Assembly (NCBI GenBank): GCA_023408815.1
Contig: JAEYJO010000002.1
Span: 1 to 62,978, forward strand
Direction of reading: 5' to 3'
Length of the DNA stretch: 62,978 nucleotides
DNA from: Bacillota bacterium
GTDB taxonomy: Bacteria; Bacillota; Clostridia; Lachnospirales; Lachnospiraceae
The notes under the pieces were generated by a model. It saw only the letters and a program-made list of their open reading frames with translations, was not told the DNA's origin and did no database searches. The position numbers and the translations under genes were made by a program. Positions 23,055 to 33,752 of the stretch are shown piece by piece; within the stretch, counting starts at the first letter, position 1, and each line of letters begins with the position of its first letter.

Positions 23055-24981
23055 CATGGGGAATATATTGGGAATACCCTTGGTTCTTTGCTGTTCATTT
23101 TCTTCGTGTGCATTTACAGCCCGCAGAAGAGCTATCGTTTTTGGAAGATTTTTTATCTGATCAATAATTTGTTCATCTTATTTCTTGTCCTGACCTATCC
23201 CAATCATACGTTGTATTACAAAGGCATAAGTATGCGCATTGAAGGAGGCATTACCTATGTGGATATGGAATACGGCATTTTTTATTACTGGTGGGTCATT
23301 TCCTCCAGTATATTAGGGCTGTTGGTGGTATACATAGCAAGTTGTGCCTATATGGGTTATAAGAGCAAGAATCATCCGGAATACGCGTGGATCATTGCGG
23401 CCGCTGCCATAGCCACGCTGTCCTGGCCTCTGAACATATTTCATGTGTTCGGAGATTATGACATCGGGCCGATGACGCTTCTCCTCACAACCGCCTGTCT
23501 TACTATTATAACTTCCAAGTACCGTATGTTTGACACCGTGGCTACTGCCAAGGACCAGCTCATTGACGAGCTGGAGGACGGCATCATCGTTTATGACGGC
23601 GACGAGAGGCTGGCATATTATAACATCGGGGCACTGCTGGTGTTCCCTGAGCTTGAAAAAAGCTGGCAAAAGGAAGAAGTCAAAGAGCATTTGGAAACAT
23701 TTCTTTTAAAGAATGAGGATGGATTTTTACGTGATGGGCGTTATTATCAGTGGAAGAGAAAGGCCATGTTCGACGGCAAAAAGCGGCTTTTGGGCGAGAT
23801 TGTCCGCATTGTTGATTATACTGAAACCTATGAACATACCAACAAGCTGCTGGAGTTGAAAAACGATGCGGAAAAAGCGAACCGGGCAAAGAGCATGTTC
23901 TTAACGAATATGAGTCACGAAATACGCACGCCGCTCAATGCCATCGTAGGTATGGATGAGCTTATTTTGCGGGAGAGCACTTCGGAGAACATAAATGAAT
24001 ATGCTGGAAATATAAGGGAAGCAGGACGGGCGCTCCTTGCCCTCATTAACGATGTACTGGATATTTCCAAGATAGAATCGGGTAAATTGGAGGTAAAGGC
24101 TGATCAGTACGAAATGAAATCCCTGCTTTATAATGTTTTCACCATGATTTCCATGAAGGCGGAGGAAAAGGGACTGGTCTTTCGCATGGAGATTGACGAG
24201 ACCCTTCCCAACTGCCTTTACGGAGATGAAATGAGGTTAAAGCAGTGCCTGGTGAATTTACTGACCAATGCGGTCAAATATACCAAAAAAGGTAAAATTA
24301 TCTTTAAGGTTTCATGGAAGTCTGTAAGTGAAGAGGAACTTACTCTTCAAATTGCAGTATCCGATACAGGTATCGGTATTAAGCAAAGCGATTTGGGCAG
24401 AATATTCGATTCCTTTGAACGCGTGGACTATCCGAAGAATAAGGGAATTGAGGGCTCCGGTCTGGGGCTTAATATCACGAAGGAGCTGGTAAACCTTATG
24501 GGCGGAAGCTTGAGTGTGGAAAGCGTTTATGGCGAGGGCAGTACCTTTCGCTTTGAGATTCCCCAGGGGATACCGAATAAGCTTCGGACTTCCGCTCCCA
24601 TAGGAAAGCTTAAGCTGCAAAACGTAAACAATACGTCTCCCCACAAGTCCGCTTATCTATTTACGGCGCCTGAAGCGAGGGCTCTTGTCGTGGACGATAA
24701 CGCCGTCAATATTACCGTAGTGCGGGGGCTTCTGAAAAGATGTGAAATTCAGACGGATGAAGCGCTGAGCGGACCGGAATGTCTGGACAAAGTGAGTAAA
24801 AGTCATTATGATATAATATTGATGGATCACATGATGCCGGGAATGGATGGAATCGAGACCTTTAAGAAGATCAGGCAGATGAAACTTATCCAAGCCCATC
24901 AGCATTGATGAGCTGTACCGCCAGATGATGGAATACCTTCCAGCGTCCATGATAATCCGTCAGAAGGAAGAAGAGGAGTAA
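23055..24981 (+). pseudogene. decayed hybrid sensor histidine kinase
   Basis: The frame reads, without a proper start codon, GEYIGNTLGSLLFIFFV and three further helices of a seven-helix kinase input region, so the first helices are missing. A PAS-like segment follows, then an intact HisKA box (MSHEIRTPLN), N box (NLLTNAVKY), G1 DTGIGI and G2 GSGLGLNI, then a receiver domain (VVDDNAVN, ILMDHMMPGMDG). The receiver then jumps from IRQM, through a frame shift near 24885, to LSKPISIDELYRQMMEYL and TAA at 24979. About 35-40 residues are deleted at the junction. With both ends damaged the gene cannot make a normal kinase. Confidence 0.8.
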
Positions 24982-24989
24982 GAATTTTT

Positions 24990-26402
24990 ATGACAACACA
25001 AACAGAAACTGCCCGTCAGTTTTTATTTATCCAAAAAGCGAAGGAACATGTAGATGAGCTGGCGAAGAAGCTGGGCCGCAGACCTGTCTGCAACGTAACT
25101 ACGTTCGGCTGCCAGATGAATGCCAGAGACTCGGAAAAGCTGTCAGGTATATTAGAACAGGTAGGCTATGAGCTGGTAGAATCTGAGGACGCCGATCTCG
25201 TAATCTACAATACATGTACGGTCAGAGACAATGCCAACCAAAGAGTATACGGGAGACTGGGCTTCCTAAATAGTATGAAGCAGAAAAAGCCTCATATGAA
25301 AATCGCCCTCTGCGGCTGTATGATGCAGGAGGACACAGTCATTGAAAAGATTAAGAAGAGCTACCGGTTCGTGGATTTGATTTTCGGCACCCACAATATT
25401 TTTAAATTTGCAGAGCTTTTATGTACTATGTTCGAATCCGAGGATATGGTAATCGATATATGGAAGGATACCGACCAGATTGTTGAGGATTTGCCGGTAG
25501 AGCGCAAATATTCATTCAAATCAGGTATCAATATTATGTTTGGCTGTAATAACTTCTGCAGTTACTGCATCGTGCCTTATGTGAGAGGACGTGAGCGCAG
25601 CCGCAGTCCTAAGGATATTATAAAGGAAATAGAAAGCCTTGCGGCGGACGGTGTGGTAGAGATCATGCTGTTAGGTCAGAATGTGAACTCTTACGGCAGG
25701 ACATTAGAGGAGCCTATGAGCTTCGCAGATCTTCTGCGCGAGGTGGAAAAAGTAGAAGGAATCGAGAGAATACGCTTTATGACCTCTCATCCCAAGGATT
25801 TGTCGGAGGATCTGATTCAGGTCATGAAGGAATCGAAGAAGATATGCCGTCACCTTCATCTGCCGCTGCAATCCGGTTCTACCAGCATCTTGACGGCTAT
25901 GAACCGCAGCTACACCAAGGCGCAGTATCTTGCCATTGCGGAGAGAATCCGGAAAGAGATCCCCGATATGTCTATTACCACGGATATCATTGTAGGTTTT
26001 CCGGGAGAGACTCTCGAGGATGTGGAGGAGACCATCGACGTTGTAAAGAGAGTACAGTACGATAACGCTTTTACTTTTATCTATTCCAAGCGGACCGGAA
26101 CTCCGGCTGCGGCCATGGACAATCAGGTGTCGCAGGAGGTGGTAAAGGAGGGCTTCGATAAGCTTTTGAAGGTGGTTCAGGATACGGCGAAAGAACGCAC
26201 CAAGCTTCTGCAGGGACAGATTCAGACTGCGCTTGTGGAAGAAGTGAATGAGCAGAACGATTCTCTCGTTACAGGAAGGCTTTCCAACAACACTATCGTA
26301 CACTTTCCCGGAGACGCGTCCCTTATCGGCAGGATAGTGAAGGTAAAGCTGAAGGAATGCCACGGCTTTTATTATGCCGGCGAAATGCTGCAGGAAGTAT
26401 AA
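24990..26402 (+). CDS. miaB: tRNA-2-methylthio-N6-dimethylallyladenosine synthase
   Basis: A 470-residue radical-SAM methylthiotransferase that adds 2-methylthio to i6A37 of tRNAs. The N-terminal MTTase domain begins near residue 35 with TFGCQMNARDSEK and has further Cys in NTCTVRDNA and GCMMQEDTV. The radical-SAM cluster is GCNNFCSYCIVPYVRGRERSR, and a TRAM domain closes the C-terminus. The N-terminal extension of about 30 residues is typical of clostridial MiaB. miaA, which makes its substrate, is in the same gene cluster three genes downstream. Confidence 0.96.
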   Translation: MTTQTETARQFLFIQKAKEHVDELAKKLGRRPVCNVTTFGCQMNARDSEKLSGILEQVGYELVESEDADLVIYNTCTVRDNANQRVYGRLGFLNSMKQKKPHMKIALCGCMMQEDTVIEKIKKSYRFVDLIFGTHNIFKFAELLCTMFESEDMVIDIWKDTDQIVEDLPVERKYSFKSGINIMFGCNNFCSYCIVPYVRGRERSRSPKDIIKEIESLAADGVVEIMLLGQNVNSYGRTLEEPMSFADLLREVEKVEGIERIRFMTSHPKDLSEDLIQVMKESKKICRHLHLPLQSGSTSILTAMNRSYTKAQYLAIAERIRKEIPDMSITTDIIVGFPGETLEDVEETIDVVKRVQYDNAFTFIYSKRTGTPAAAMDNQVSQEVVKEGFDKLLKVVQDTAKERTKLLQGQIQTALVEEVNEQNDSLVTGRLSNNTIVHFPGDASLIGRIVKVKLKECHGFYYAGEMLQEV

Positions 26403-26464
26403 AGCACAATTGCAGTTGAATAGAATCCGCGCTTGAAATGATAGATACTATCAATAGCGGTCGA

Positions 26465-26493
26465 TTTACAACCCCTACATTTTGTGGTATATT
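26465..26493 (+). promoter_or_regulatory. sigma-A type promoter of mutS
   Basis: TTTACA at 26465 and TATATT at 26488 with a 17-base spacer and a TGn-extended -10 (TGGTATATT). The transcript would begin near 26500, at a small hairpin (CGGGTGTAC with GTATACCCG) ending at 26523. Confidence 0.75.
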
Positions 26494-26558
26494 AAAGACG
26501 GGTGTACATATGGAGTATACCCGTTTATTCAATTACAGAGGAACAGAGGAGAGGAACA

Positions 26559-29204
26559 GTGGCGGAATTAACTCCTATGATGCAGCAATATATGGAAACG
26601 AAGGAAGAATACAAGGACTGTATTCTTTTTTACCGACTCGGCGATTTCTATGAGATGTTTTTCGAGGACGCGCTGACCGCATCGAAAGAGCTGGAAATTA
26701 CATTGACCGGAAAGAACTGCGGACAGGAGGAACGCGCACCGATGTGCGGAATTCCTTATCATGCGGTAGACGGATATTTGAATAAGCTGGTTTCCAAGGG
26801 ATACAAGGTGGCCATCTGCGAGCAGATGGAGGATTCGAAGTTCGCAAAGGGGCTCGTGAAGCGGGAGGTCGTCCGCATCGTTACACCGGGTACGAACTTG
26901 AACATGCAGGCGCTGGAAGAGACGCAGAACAACTATCTCATGTGTATCTCCTATTTTCCGGGGAAAATAGGTATCTCCATTGCCGATGTGACCACCGGCG
27001 ATTATTACCTGACGGAAGTGGAGGACCTGCGCAGGCTTTCAGATGAAATCAATAAATATATGCCTTCGGAAATCATTTGCAACGACGCCTTTTTAGTCAG
27101 TGGTACCGATGTGGAGGATTTAAAAAACAGGTTGGGTATTACTCTATACTCGCTGGATTCGCATTATTTTGATGACGATGGATGTAAAAAGTGCCTGATG
27201 CGGCATTTCCGGGTTCAGGTATTGACGGGACTGGGTATTGAGGATTTCCCTGTAGGAATGATAGCGGCTGGAGCACTTTTGCAGTACCTTTATGAGACGC
27301 AAAGAACTTCCTTGGCCCATTTCACTCATTTATATCCCTATCTTACGAGTAAATATATGCTTTTGGACAGCTCCACCAGACGCAATCTGGAGCTGACGGA
27401 GACCTTACGGGAAAAGCAGAAAAGAGGATCCCTTTTGTGGGTGTTAGATAAGACCAAGACTGCCATGGGAGCCAGAACGCTCAGAAGCTATATCGAACAG
27501 CCTTTGATCGATGCCGTGAGCATTTCCGCACGTCAGGATGCTATCGGGGTGCTGTGCGATAATGCCGTGTCCAGAGATGAAATCAGAGAATATTTGAATC
27601 CGATTTATGATTTGGAGAGACTTCTTGGCAAAGTCAGCTATAAAACGGCTAATCCCAGAGATTTGATCGCTTTTCGTAACTCTCTCGAGATGCTGCCCCA
27701 TATAAAGACCGTTCTGCGCGATCTGGACAGTCAGCTTTTGCAGGGGATCGACAAAGATATCGACGACTTGGAGGACGTTTGCCGCCTTATAGAAAATGCG
27801 ATCGTGGACGAGCCTCCTATCGCCATAAAGGAAGGCGGAATAATAAAGGAGGGTTTTGACGAGACGATAGACAGCTTGCGAAGAGCCAAGACAGAAGGGA
27901 AAAACTGGCTTGCGAAGCTGGAAAATGAGGATAAGGAGCGTACCGGAATCAAAAACCTGCGCATCAAATACAACAAAGTATTCGGCTATTATTTCGAGGT
28001 GACGAATTCTTACTTAGGTATGGTGCCGGACGACTACATAAGAAAGCAGACGCTTTCCAATGCTGAAAGGTACACCACTCCCCGGCTGAAGGAGCTGGAG
28101 GACACGATTTTAAATGCGGAGGATAAATTATTCGCTTTGGAATATGATATATTCTGCAAGGTGAGAGACACTATCGCCGAAGAAATCGAGAGAATCCAGA
28201 AAACGGCAAAGGCAGTGGCGGCATTGGACGTATTTGCCTCCCTTTCGCTGACGGCGGAACGAAACAAGTACGTACGCCCGAAAATAAATGAAAAAGGCAT
28301 CATCGACATTAGGGACGGCAGACATCCGGTGGTGGAGAAGATGATTGTTAATGACATGTTCATCTCTAACGATACTTATCTGGATAATAATAAAAACTGT
28401 ATTTCCGTCATTACGGGGCCGAATATGGCAGGAAAGTCTACTTATATGAGACAGGCTGCCCTTATCGTACTGATGGCGCAGATCGGAAGTTTCGTGCCCG
28501 CCTCTGCGGCGAATATCGGCATTGTGGATCGGATTTTCACGAGAGTGGGTGCCTCCGATGATTTGGCCAGCGGACAAAGCACCTTTATGGTGGAAATGAA
28601 CGAGGTGGCGAATATTTTACGAAACGCTACGCCGGACAGCCTGTTGGTGCTGGACGAAATCGGCAGAGGAACATCCACTTTCGACGGGCTCAGTATCGCT
28701 TGGGCGGTGATCGAGCATATCAGCAATCGAAAATATCTGGGAGCAAAGACTCTTTTTGCCACCCATTATCACGAGCTGACCGAGTTGGAAGGGAAGATGA
28801 GCAACGTGAACAATTATTGTATCGCCGTGAAGGAAAAAGGGGATGATATCGTCTTTCTTCGTAAGATTATAAAGGGCGGAGCGGATAAGAGCTACGGCAT
28901 TCAGGTTGCCAAGCTGGCAGGTGTTCCCGACATGGTAATCGACAGAGCAAAAGAAATCGTGGAGCAGCTCAGCGATAACGACATTACGGAAAAGGTGCAG
29001 AATATTGCAATCGATAATAAAACGGATAAAAAGACGGCAAAGAAATATGATGAGGTAGATTTGGAGCAGATTTCCCTGTTCGATACGGTAAGCGATGAAG
29101 ATGTGCTTAAGGAATTGAACGAGGTAGATGTTACCAATCTAACGCCTTTAGATGCACTGAATACTTTGTACCGTTTGCAGAACAAGCTAAAGAACCGCTG
29201 GTAA
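26559..29204 (+). CDS. mutS: DNA mismatch repair protein MutS
   Basis: An 881-residue MutS1 that recognises mismatches and recruits MutL. The mismatch-binding Phe-x-Glu motif lies in GDFYEMFFEDA near residues 35-45; the ATPase has Walker A GPNMAGKST, Walker B LLVLDEIGRGTSTFDG and the ATHYHEL switch. The start is a GTG (26559) with GAGGAGAGGAACA before it; a frame extending upstream to 26502 would start inside the promoter transcript without a ribosome site. The length is normal for Firmicutes. It has its own promoter and heads the run to mutL, miaA and beyond. Confidence 0.96.
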   Translation: MAELTPMMQQYMETKEEYKDCILFYRLGDFYEMFFEDALTASKELEITLTGKNCGQEERAPMCGIPYHAVDGYLNKLVSKGYKVAICEQMEDSKFAKGLVKREVVRIVTPGTNLNMQALEETQNNYLMCISYFPGKIGISIADVTTGDYYLTEVEDLRRLSDEINKYMPSEIICNDAFLVSGTDVEDLKNRLGITLYSLDSHYFDDDGCKKCLMRHFRVQVLTGLGIEDFPVGMIAAGALLQYLYETQRTSLAHFTHLYPYLTSKYMLLDSSTRRNLELTETLREKQKRGSLLWVLDKTKTAMGARTLRSYIEQPLIDAVSISARQDAIGVLCDNAVSRDEIREYLNPIYDLERLLGKVSYKTANPRDLIAFRNSLEMLPHIKTVLRDLDSQLLQGIDKDIDDLEDVCRLIENAIVDEPPIAIKEGGIIKEGFDETIDSLRRAKTEGKNWLAKLENEDKERTGIKNLRIKYNKVFGYYFEVTNSYLGMVPDDYIRKQTLSNAERYTTPRLKELEDTILNAEDKLFALEYDIFCKVRDTIAEEIERIQKTAKAVAALDVFASLSLTAERNKYVRPKINEKGIIDIRDGRHPVVEKMIVNDMFISNDTYLDNNKNCISVITGPNMAGKSTYMRQAALIVLMAQIGSFVPASAANIGIVDRIFTRVGASDDLASGQSTFMVEMNEVANILRNATPDSLLVLDEIGRGTSTFDGLSIAWAVIEHISNRKYLGAKTLFATHYHELTELEGKMSNVNNYCIAVKEKGDDIVFLRKIIKGGADKSYGIQVAKLAGVPDMVIDRAKEIVEQLSDNDITEKVQNIAIDNKTDKKTAKKYDEVDLEQISLFDTVSDEDVLKELNEVDVTNLTPLDALNTLYRLQNKLKNRW

Positions 29205-29234
29205 ACACGAGAAGGAACGGAAAGGGGAGAAAAC

Positions 29235-31292
29235 ATGGCACAGATAAACGTATTAAGCAAAGACACGATAGATAAAATAGCCGCCGGCGAGGTGGTGGAA
29301 CGCCCCGCCAGCGTGGTGAAGGAACTTTTGGAAAATGCAATAGATGCAGGAGCCTCGGTAATCACGGTGGAAATCAAGGAAGGCGGTATCTCATTGATCC
29401 GCGTGACAGACAACGGCTCAGGCATCGACAAGAGCGAGGTCCCGAAGGCTTTTCTAAGACATGCCACCAGCAAGATCAATACGGTGGAAGATCTGCTGCA
29501 CATCGTAAGTCTCGGCTTTCGAGGAGAAGCACTGTCCAGCATCGCTGCCGTATCGAAGCTCGAGCTGATTACGAAAACGAAGAATGAGCTTACCGGAATA
29601 CGTTATGCGATAGAGGGCGGCCTGGAAAAAGAGTCCGAAGAGGTGGGGGCTCCGGACGGTACAACGATTCTCGTGAGAAATCTCTTTTTTAACACTCCCG
29701 TGCGGAAGAAATTCTTAAAGCAGCCACAGACTGAGGGCGGTTATGTTTCCGATTTGATGGAGCATATGGCGATGTCCAATCCCGGAGTTTCTTTCAAATA
29801 TATCAATAACGGACAGACTCGCTTCTACACTTCGGGAAACGGCAATCTGCAGGAAATCATCTACCGGATTTATGGCAAGGATATTTCCTCGTCACTGATT
29901 CCTGTGGATATTTCCAAAAACGGCATTCATATGTCAGGCTTTATAGGGAAGCCGGAAATCAACAGAGCGAACCGAAGCTTTGAAATCTACTTTGTGAACG
30001 GCCGTTTTATAAAGAGCGGCATCATCGGCAAAGCGATTGAGGAAGGCTATAAAAAATATGTAATGCAGCACAAGTTTCCCTTTGTAGTCCTTCACCTTCA
30101 AATCGATTCTCAGGAAATGGACGTGAATGTGCATCCTACCAAAATGGAGGTCAGGTTCACGAACCAGATGAAGCTCTATGACTTCATTTCCGAGCATATC
30201 ACAAGGAGCCTTCATGAAACGGAGCTGATTCCAGCCGTCATATTGGAGGAGAGGAAGAGGGAAGCGCCGGAGATAATTCCTGCGGGTACAATTCCTGAGC
30301 CTTTTGAGGCGAAACGGCTGCATAGCGACAGAGGAGAAAGCTTTGCAAGTGCGGGAAAACTGATCAACGCGGGAGTTCCCGGGAATAATGAGGGGCTTGT
30401 AAGGGCAGAAGACGCCGTGAGAGAAGAGAATACTTACGGAGGTACACACGAAGAAAATGCTGATATAGAAAGCGATTTTTTTGTCGAAAACCGAATTTTG
30501 CCGAAAAATGAGGAAACACCGCAGACGGCGGATAAAATGAAGGATGTCCTGCAAAATCCGCCTGCGGGTCGGATAATAGGAACGGAAAAACGTTCGGATA
30601 TTCAAGAGTATGCAAAGAATCATGCAAATATCATAAAAGCAGGCGAGCATATTTTTGTCGAAAAACCGACACAACTCAACTTGTTCGAAGAAAAAATGCT
30701 GACCAGGGAAGCCAGGGCACAGTACCGCATCCTGGGACAGATATTCGATACCTACTGGCTTGTTGCTTTTTCGGATAAGCTGTTTATCATTGACCAGCAC
30801 GCAGCCCACGAAAAGGTGAAATACGAGAAGTTCATAAAGGAGCTGGAGGATTTTCAGGTACAATCTCAGCTATTAGAGCCTCCCGTTATCGTAACCTTAT
30901 CGGGCAGGGAGGAAAGCGTTCTGAAAGAATATGAGGTGTCCTTTGCAGATATGGGCTTTGAAATAGAACTTTTTGGCGGCAACGAGTATGCTATCAGAAG
31001 CGTCCCTACGGAACTGTACGGCTGCAGTGAAAGCAGGTTTTTCATTGAAATGCTGGATGAGTTGGCTGAGGGAGCACCTAAGGGGACCCCGGCAGTGATC
31101 AATAGGAGAATCGCAACTATGGCGTGCAAGGCGGCGGTAAAGGGAAATATGTCCTTTAGTTTTATGGAAATGGAGGCCCTGATCGATGAACTGCTGGCCT
31201 TGGAGGATCCTTATCACTGTCCTCACGGAAGGCCGACCATTATATCTATGAGTAAATATGAATTAGAGAAGAAATTTAAAAGAATTGTTTGA
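29235..31292 (+). CDS. mutL: DNA mismatch repair endonuclease MutL
   Basis: A 685-residue MutL. The GHKL ATPase at the N-terminus shows IAAGEVVERPASVVKELLEN, DNGSGI and GFRGEALSSI. The C-terminal domain carries DQHAAHEKVKYEK, the endonuclease metal motif DQHA-x2-E-x4-E, and CPHGRPT, so it is a nicking MutL as in bacteria without MutH. A long, weakly conserved linker (about residues 345-500) joins them. It lies 30 bases after mutS. GGGGAGAA precedes the ATG. Confidence 0.96.
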   Translation: MAQINVLSKDTIDKIAAGEVVERPASVVKELLENAIDAGASVITVEIKEGGISLIRVTDNGSGIDKSEVPKAFLRHATSKINTVEDLLHIVSLGFRGEALSSIAAVSKLELITKTKNELTGIRYAIEGGLEKESEEVGAPDGTTILVRNLFFNTPVRKKFLKQPQTEGGYVSDLMEHMAMSNPGVSFKYINNGQTRFYTSGNGNLQEIIYRIYGKDISSSLIPVDISKNGIHMSGFIGKPEINRANRSFEIYFVNGRFIKSGIIGKAIEEGYKKYVMQHKFPFVVLHLQIDSQEMDVNVHPTKMEVRFTNQMKLYDFISEHITRSLHETELIPAVILEERKREAPEIIPAGTIPEPFEAKRLHSDRGESFASAGKLINAGVPGNNEGLVRAEDAVREENTYGGTHEENADIESDFFVENRILPKNEETPQTADKMKDVLQNPPAGRIIGTEKRSDIQEYAKNHANIIKAGEHIFVEKPTQLNLFEEKMLTREARAQYRILGQIFDTYWLVAFSDKLFIIDQHAAHEKVKYEKFIKELEDFQVQSQLLEPPVIVTLSGREESVLKEYEVSFADMGFEIELFGGNEYAIRSVPTELYGCSESRFFIEMLDELAEGAPKGTPAVINRRIATMACKAAVKGNMSFSFMEMEALIDELLALEDPYHCPHGRPTIISMSKYELEKKFKRIV

Positions 31293-31330
31293 CGTTTATA
31301 ATGAGTAAATATACTCATGAGGATTAACTT

Positions 31331-32287
31331 ATGACAGATGCAAAAAAGCCTCTCATTATTTTGACAGGTCCCACCGCTGTGGGAAAGACGGCGATATCCA
31401 TCGAGTTGGCGAAAAAAGTGGGCGGAGAAATTATCTCCGCCGATTCCATGCAGGTATATAGGCGTATGGACGTGGGCTCTGCGAAAATACGTCCGGAGGA
31501 AATGCAGGGTATTCCCCACCATATGGTGGATATTTTAGAACCGGAGGAAGAGTTTAATGTAGTGCTTTTCCAGAAGTATGTGAAGGAGTGCATGAAAGGA
31601 ATTTATGAACGGGGAAAGATTCCTCTTCTAGTGGGCGGAACCGGATTTTATATCCAGTCGATTCTCTATGATATCGATTTTACGGATAATGAGGAAAATA
31701 CTGCATATCGAAGGGAATTAGAAGAGCTTGGGGAGGAAAAAGGAAACGCTTTCCTTCATGAGATGCTCGAGAAAGTGGATAAAAGGGCTGCTGAGGCCAT
31801 TCATGAAAATAACGTGAAGCGTGTTATCCGTGCTCTGGAATTTCATATGCTCACCGGAGAGAAAATATCGGAGCATAATGAAGAGCAAAGGGAGAAGCAG
31901 TCTGCTTATTTCTCCCGTTATTTCGTCTTAAATGACTTAAGAAGCCTTCTCTATGAGAAAATAGATGAACGTGTTGACAAGATGCTTCGGGACGGGCTGG
32001 TGGAAGAGGTCGAATGTCTGAAAAAAGAAGGCTGCACCGGAGATATGGTATCCATGCAGGGCCTCGGGTACAAGGAGATATTGAGCTATCTGGCCGGAGA
32101 AACCGATTTGGAAAGAGCCGTTTACCTGATTAAAAGAGATACGAGGCATTTTGCCAAGAGACAGCTAACGTGGTTTCGCCGGGAAAAAGATGTTATTTGG
32201 ATAAATAAGAATGAATTTGCATACAACGACGACGCGATTCTGAATTATATGCTGATAAAATGCGAGGAGATACGAAAACATGTCTGA
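31331..32287 (+). CDS. miaA: tRNA dimethylallyltransferase
   Basis: A 318-residue enzyme that prenylates A37 of tRNAs reading U-starting codons. The P-loop is GPTAVGKTA (residues 11-19), DSMQVYR and the FxVGGTGFY-like LLVGGTGFYIQ motif follow, and VKRVIRALE and GLGYKEI belong to the tRNA-binding core. The product is the substrate of MiaB encoded upstream. Its stop overlaps the start of the next gene by eight bases. Confidence 0.96.
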   Translation: MTDAKKPLIILTGPTAVGKTAISIELAKKVGGEIISADSMQVYRRMDVGSAKIRPEEMQGIPHHMVDILEPEEEFNVVLFQKYVKECMKGIYERGKIPLLVGGTGFYIQSILYDIDFTDNEENTAYRRELEELGEEKGNAFLHEMLEKVDKRAAEAIHENNVKRVIRALEFHMLTGEKISEHNEEQREKQSAYFSRYFVLNDLRSLLYEKIDERVDKMLRDGLVEEVECLKKEGCTGDMVSMQGLGYKEILSYLAGETDLERAVYLIKRDTRHFAKRQLTWFRREKDVIWINKNEFAYNDDAILNYMLIKCEEIRKHV

Positions 32288-33605
32288 AAATACAGAAGTA
32301 CCTAACAACATCGAAATCTATAAGGCTCTCGGCATAACAGAGGAAGTATACGCCTTCGGAGAAAAAGTATGGGTGGAGTTGTCCGGCCGCTTTGCGCAAA
32401 TAGACCGCATTGCCGAATACAATCAGCTAAAGGTACTGAATGCCATGCAGGAGGCGAAAGTAAGCGAGGCTTGCCTGCTTGGAACTACGGGATACGGATA
32501 CAACGATTTGGGAAGAGATACTTTAGAGACGGTGTATGCTAAGTTGTTCCATACTCAGGACGCCTTAGTGCGTCCCCAGATTACCTGCGGGACCCATGCG
32601 CTGGCGCTGGCTCTTATGAGCAATCTGCGTCCGGGAGAGGAACTTCTTTCCCCGGTGGGAAAGCCTTACGATACCTTGGAGGAAGTTATCGGCATTCGTC
32701 CCTCCAGAGGTTCTCTGGCAGAATATGGGATCTCTTACAAACAAGTGGATCTGCTTTCTGACGGTGCCTTCGATTATGAGAATATCAAAAAGGCAATAAA
32801 CGATAAAACAAAGCTCGTTACCATACAGCGCTCCAAAGGGTATCAGACGAGACCCACTCTTTCGGTAGAGCGGATCGGAGCGCTGATTTCCTTTATCAAA
32901 AATATCAAGCAGGATGTTATCTGTATGGTAGACAACTGTTATGGAGAATTCGTTGAGACCATAGAGCCCTCCGATGTAGGGGCGGATATGGTGGTCGGCT
33001 CTCTCATTAAGAATCCGGGAGGCGGGTTAGCACCTACGGGCGGCTATATTGCGGGAAAAAGAGAGTGTGTGGAAAATGCGGCGTGCCGTCTTACCTCTCC
33101 GGGGCTTTCCAAGGAAGTGGGAGCCTCCCTCGGCATACTGCCTTCCTTTTACCAGGGACTTTTTCTGGCACCTACGGTTACGGCAAGCGCATTGAAGGGA
33201 GCTGTTTTTTCAGCGAATCTCTACGAGCGCTTAGGTTTTCCGGTGGTACCGGACGGCTCTCAGAGCCGCCACGACATCATTCAGGCGGTTACCTTCGGTT
33301 CCCCGGAGGGTGTGATTTCCTTTTGCAAGGGCGTTCAGGGGGCTGCGCCGGTGGACAGCTTCGTAACGCCCGAGCCATGGGATATGCCGGGCTATGACAG
33401 TCAGGTAATCATGGCCGCAGGAGCCTTCGTATCCGGCTCCTCCATTGAACTGTCCGCGGACGGGCCCATCAAGCCCCCTTATGCGGTGTACTTTCAGGGA
33501 GGTCTTACATGGCCCCACGCGAAATTCGGCATACTGAAAACCATACAGCAGCTAATGGATGACGGGGGGATTTCCATAGAAAAAATAGCCCGGCAAACAT
33601 TTTGA
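32280..33605 (+). CDS. methionine gamma-lyase family PLP protein (YnbB/aluminium-resistance type)
   Basis: A 441-residue PLP-dependent fold type I protein of the group often called aluminium resistance protein or YnbB. The PLP-binding Lys is in GSLIKNPGGGLAPTGGYIAG near residues 242-261. An opening ACLLGTTGYGYNDLGRDTL and the glycine-rich GTHALALAL segment near residue 105 are characteristic. It starts within the end of miaA. Conserved coupling to miaA is seen in many Firmicutes, but the physiological reaction is not established; sulfur amino-acid cleavage is inferred from the family. Confidence 0.88.
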   Translation: MSENTEVPNNIEIYKALGITEEVYAFGEKVWVELSGRFAQIDRIAEYNQLKVLNAMQEAKVSEACLLGTTGYGYNDLGRDTLETVYAKLFHTQDALVRPQITCGTHALALALMSNLRPGEELLSPVGKPYDTLEEVIGIRPSRGSLAEYGISYKQVDLLSDGAFDYENIKKAINDKTKLVTIQRSKGYQTRPTLSVERIGALISFIKNIKQDVICMVDNCYGEFVETIEPSDVGADMVVGSLIKNPGGGLAPTGGYIAGKRECVENAACRLTSPGLSKEVGASLGILPSFYQGLFLAPTVTASALKGAVFSANLYERLGFPVVPDGSQSRHDIIQAVTFGSPEGVISFCKGVQGAAPVDSFVTPEPWDMPGYDSQVIMAAGAFVSGSSIELSADGPIKPPYAVYFQGGLTWPHAKFGILKTIQQLMDDGGISIEKIARQTF

Positions 33606-33687
33606 TATTTCATTTGGATTTTTGTCGTATTTCGTAAAGAAATACATTTATTTAAAGAAAAGTTAAGAAAAAAAAATTGGAATTTTA

Positions 33688-33716
33688 TGTACATGAAAAG
33701 CGATGTGTGATATTAT
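33688..33716 (+). promoter_or_regulatory. candidate promoter before the DUF4321 gene
   Basis: TGTACA at 33688 and TATTAT at 33711 with a 17-base spacer and TGn-extended -10 (TGATATTAT). It lies 36 bases before the start codon. Confidence 0.55.
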
Positions 33717-33752
33717 GAATATTAGTTATGCTATTGAATATGGAGGCATTAT

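Noticed and set aside
26500..26523. Hairpin before mutS considered as a terminator
   Set aside because: It lies downstream of a strong mutS promoter at the expected transcript start and has no T run.
29934..30863. Long antisense frame of 309 codons inside mutL
   Set aside because: Its product has no family features and the plus strand carries an unmistakable MutL with all motifs.
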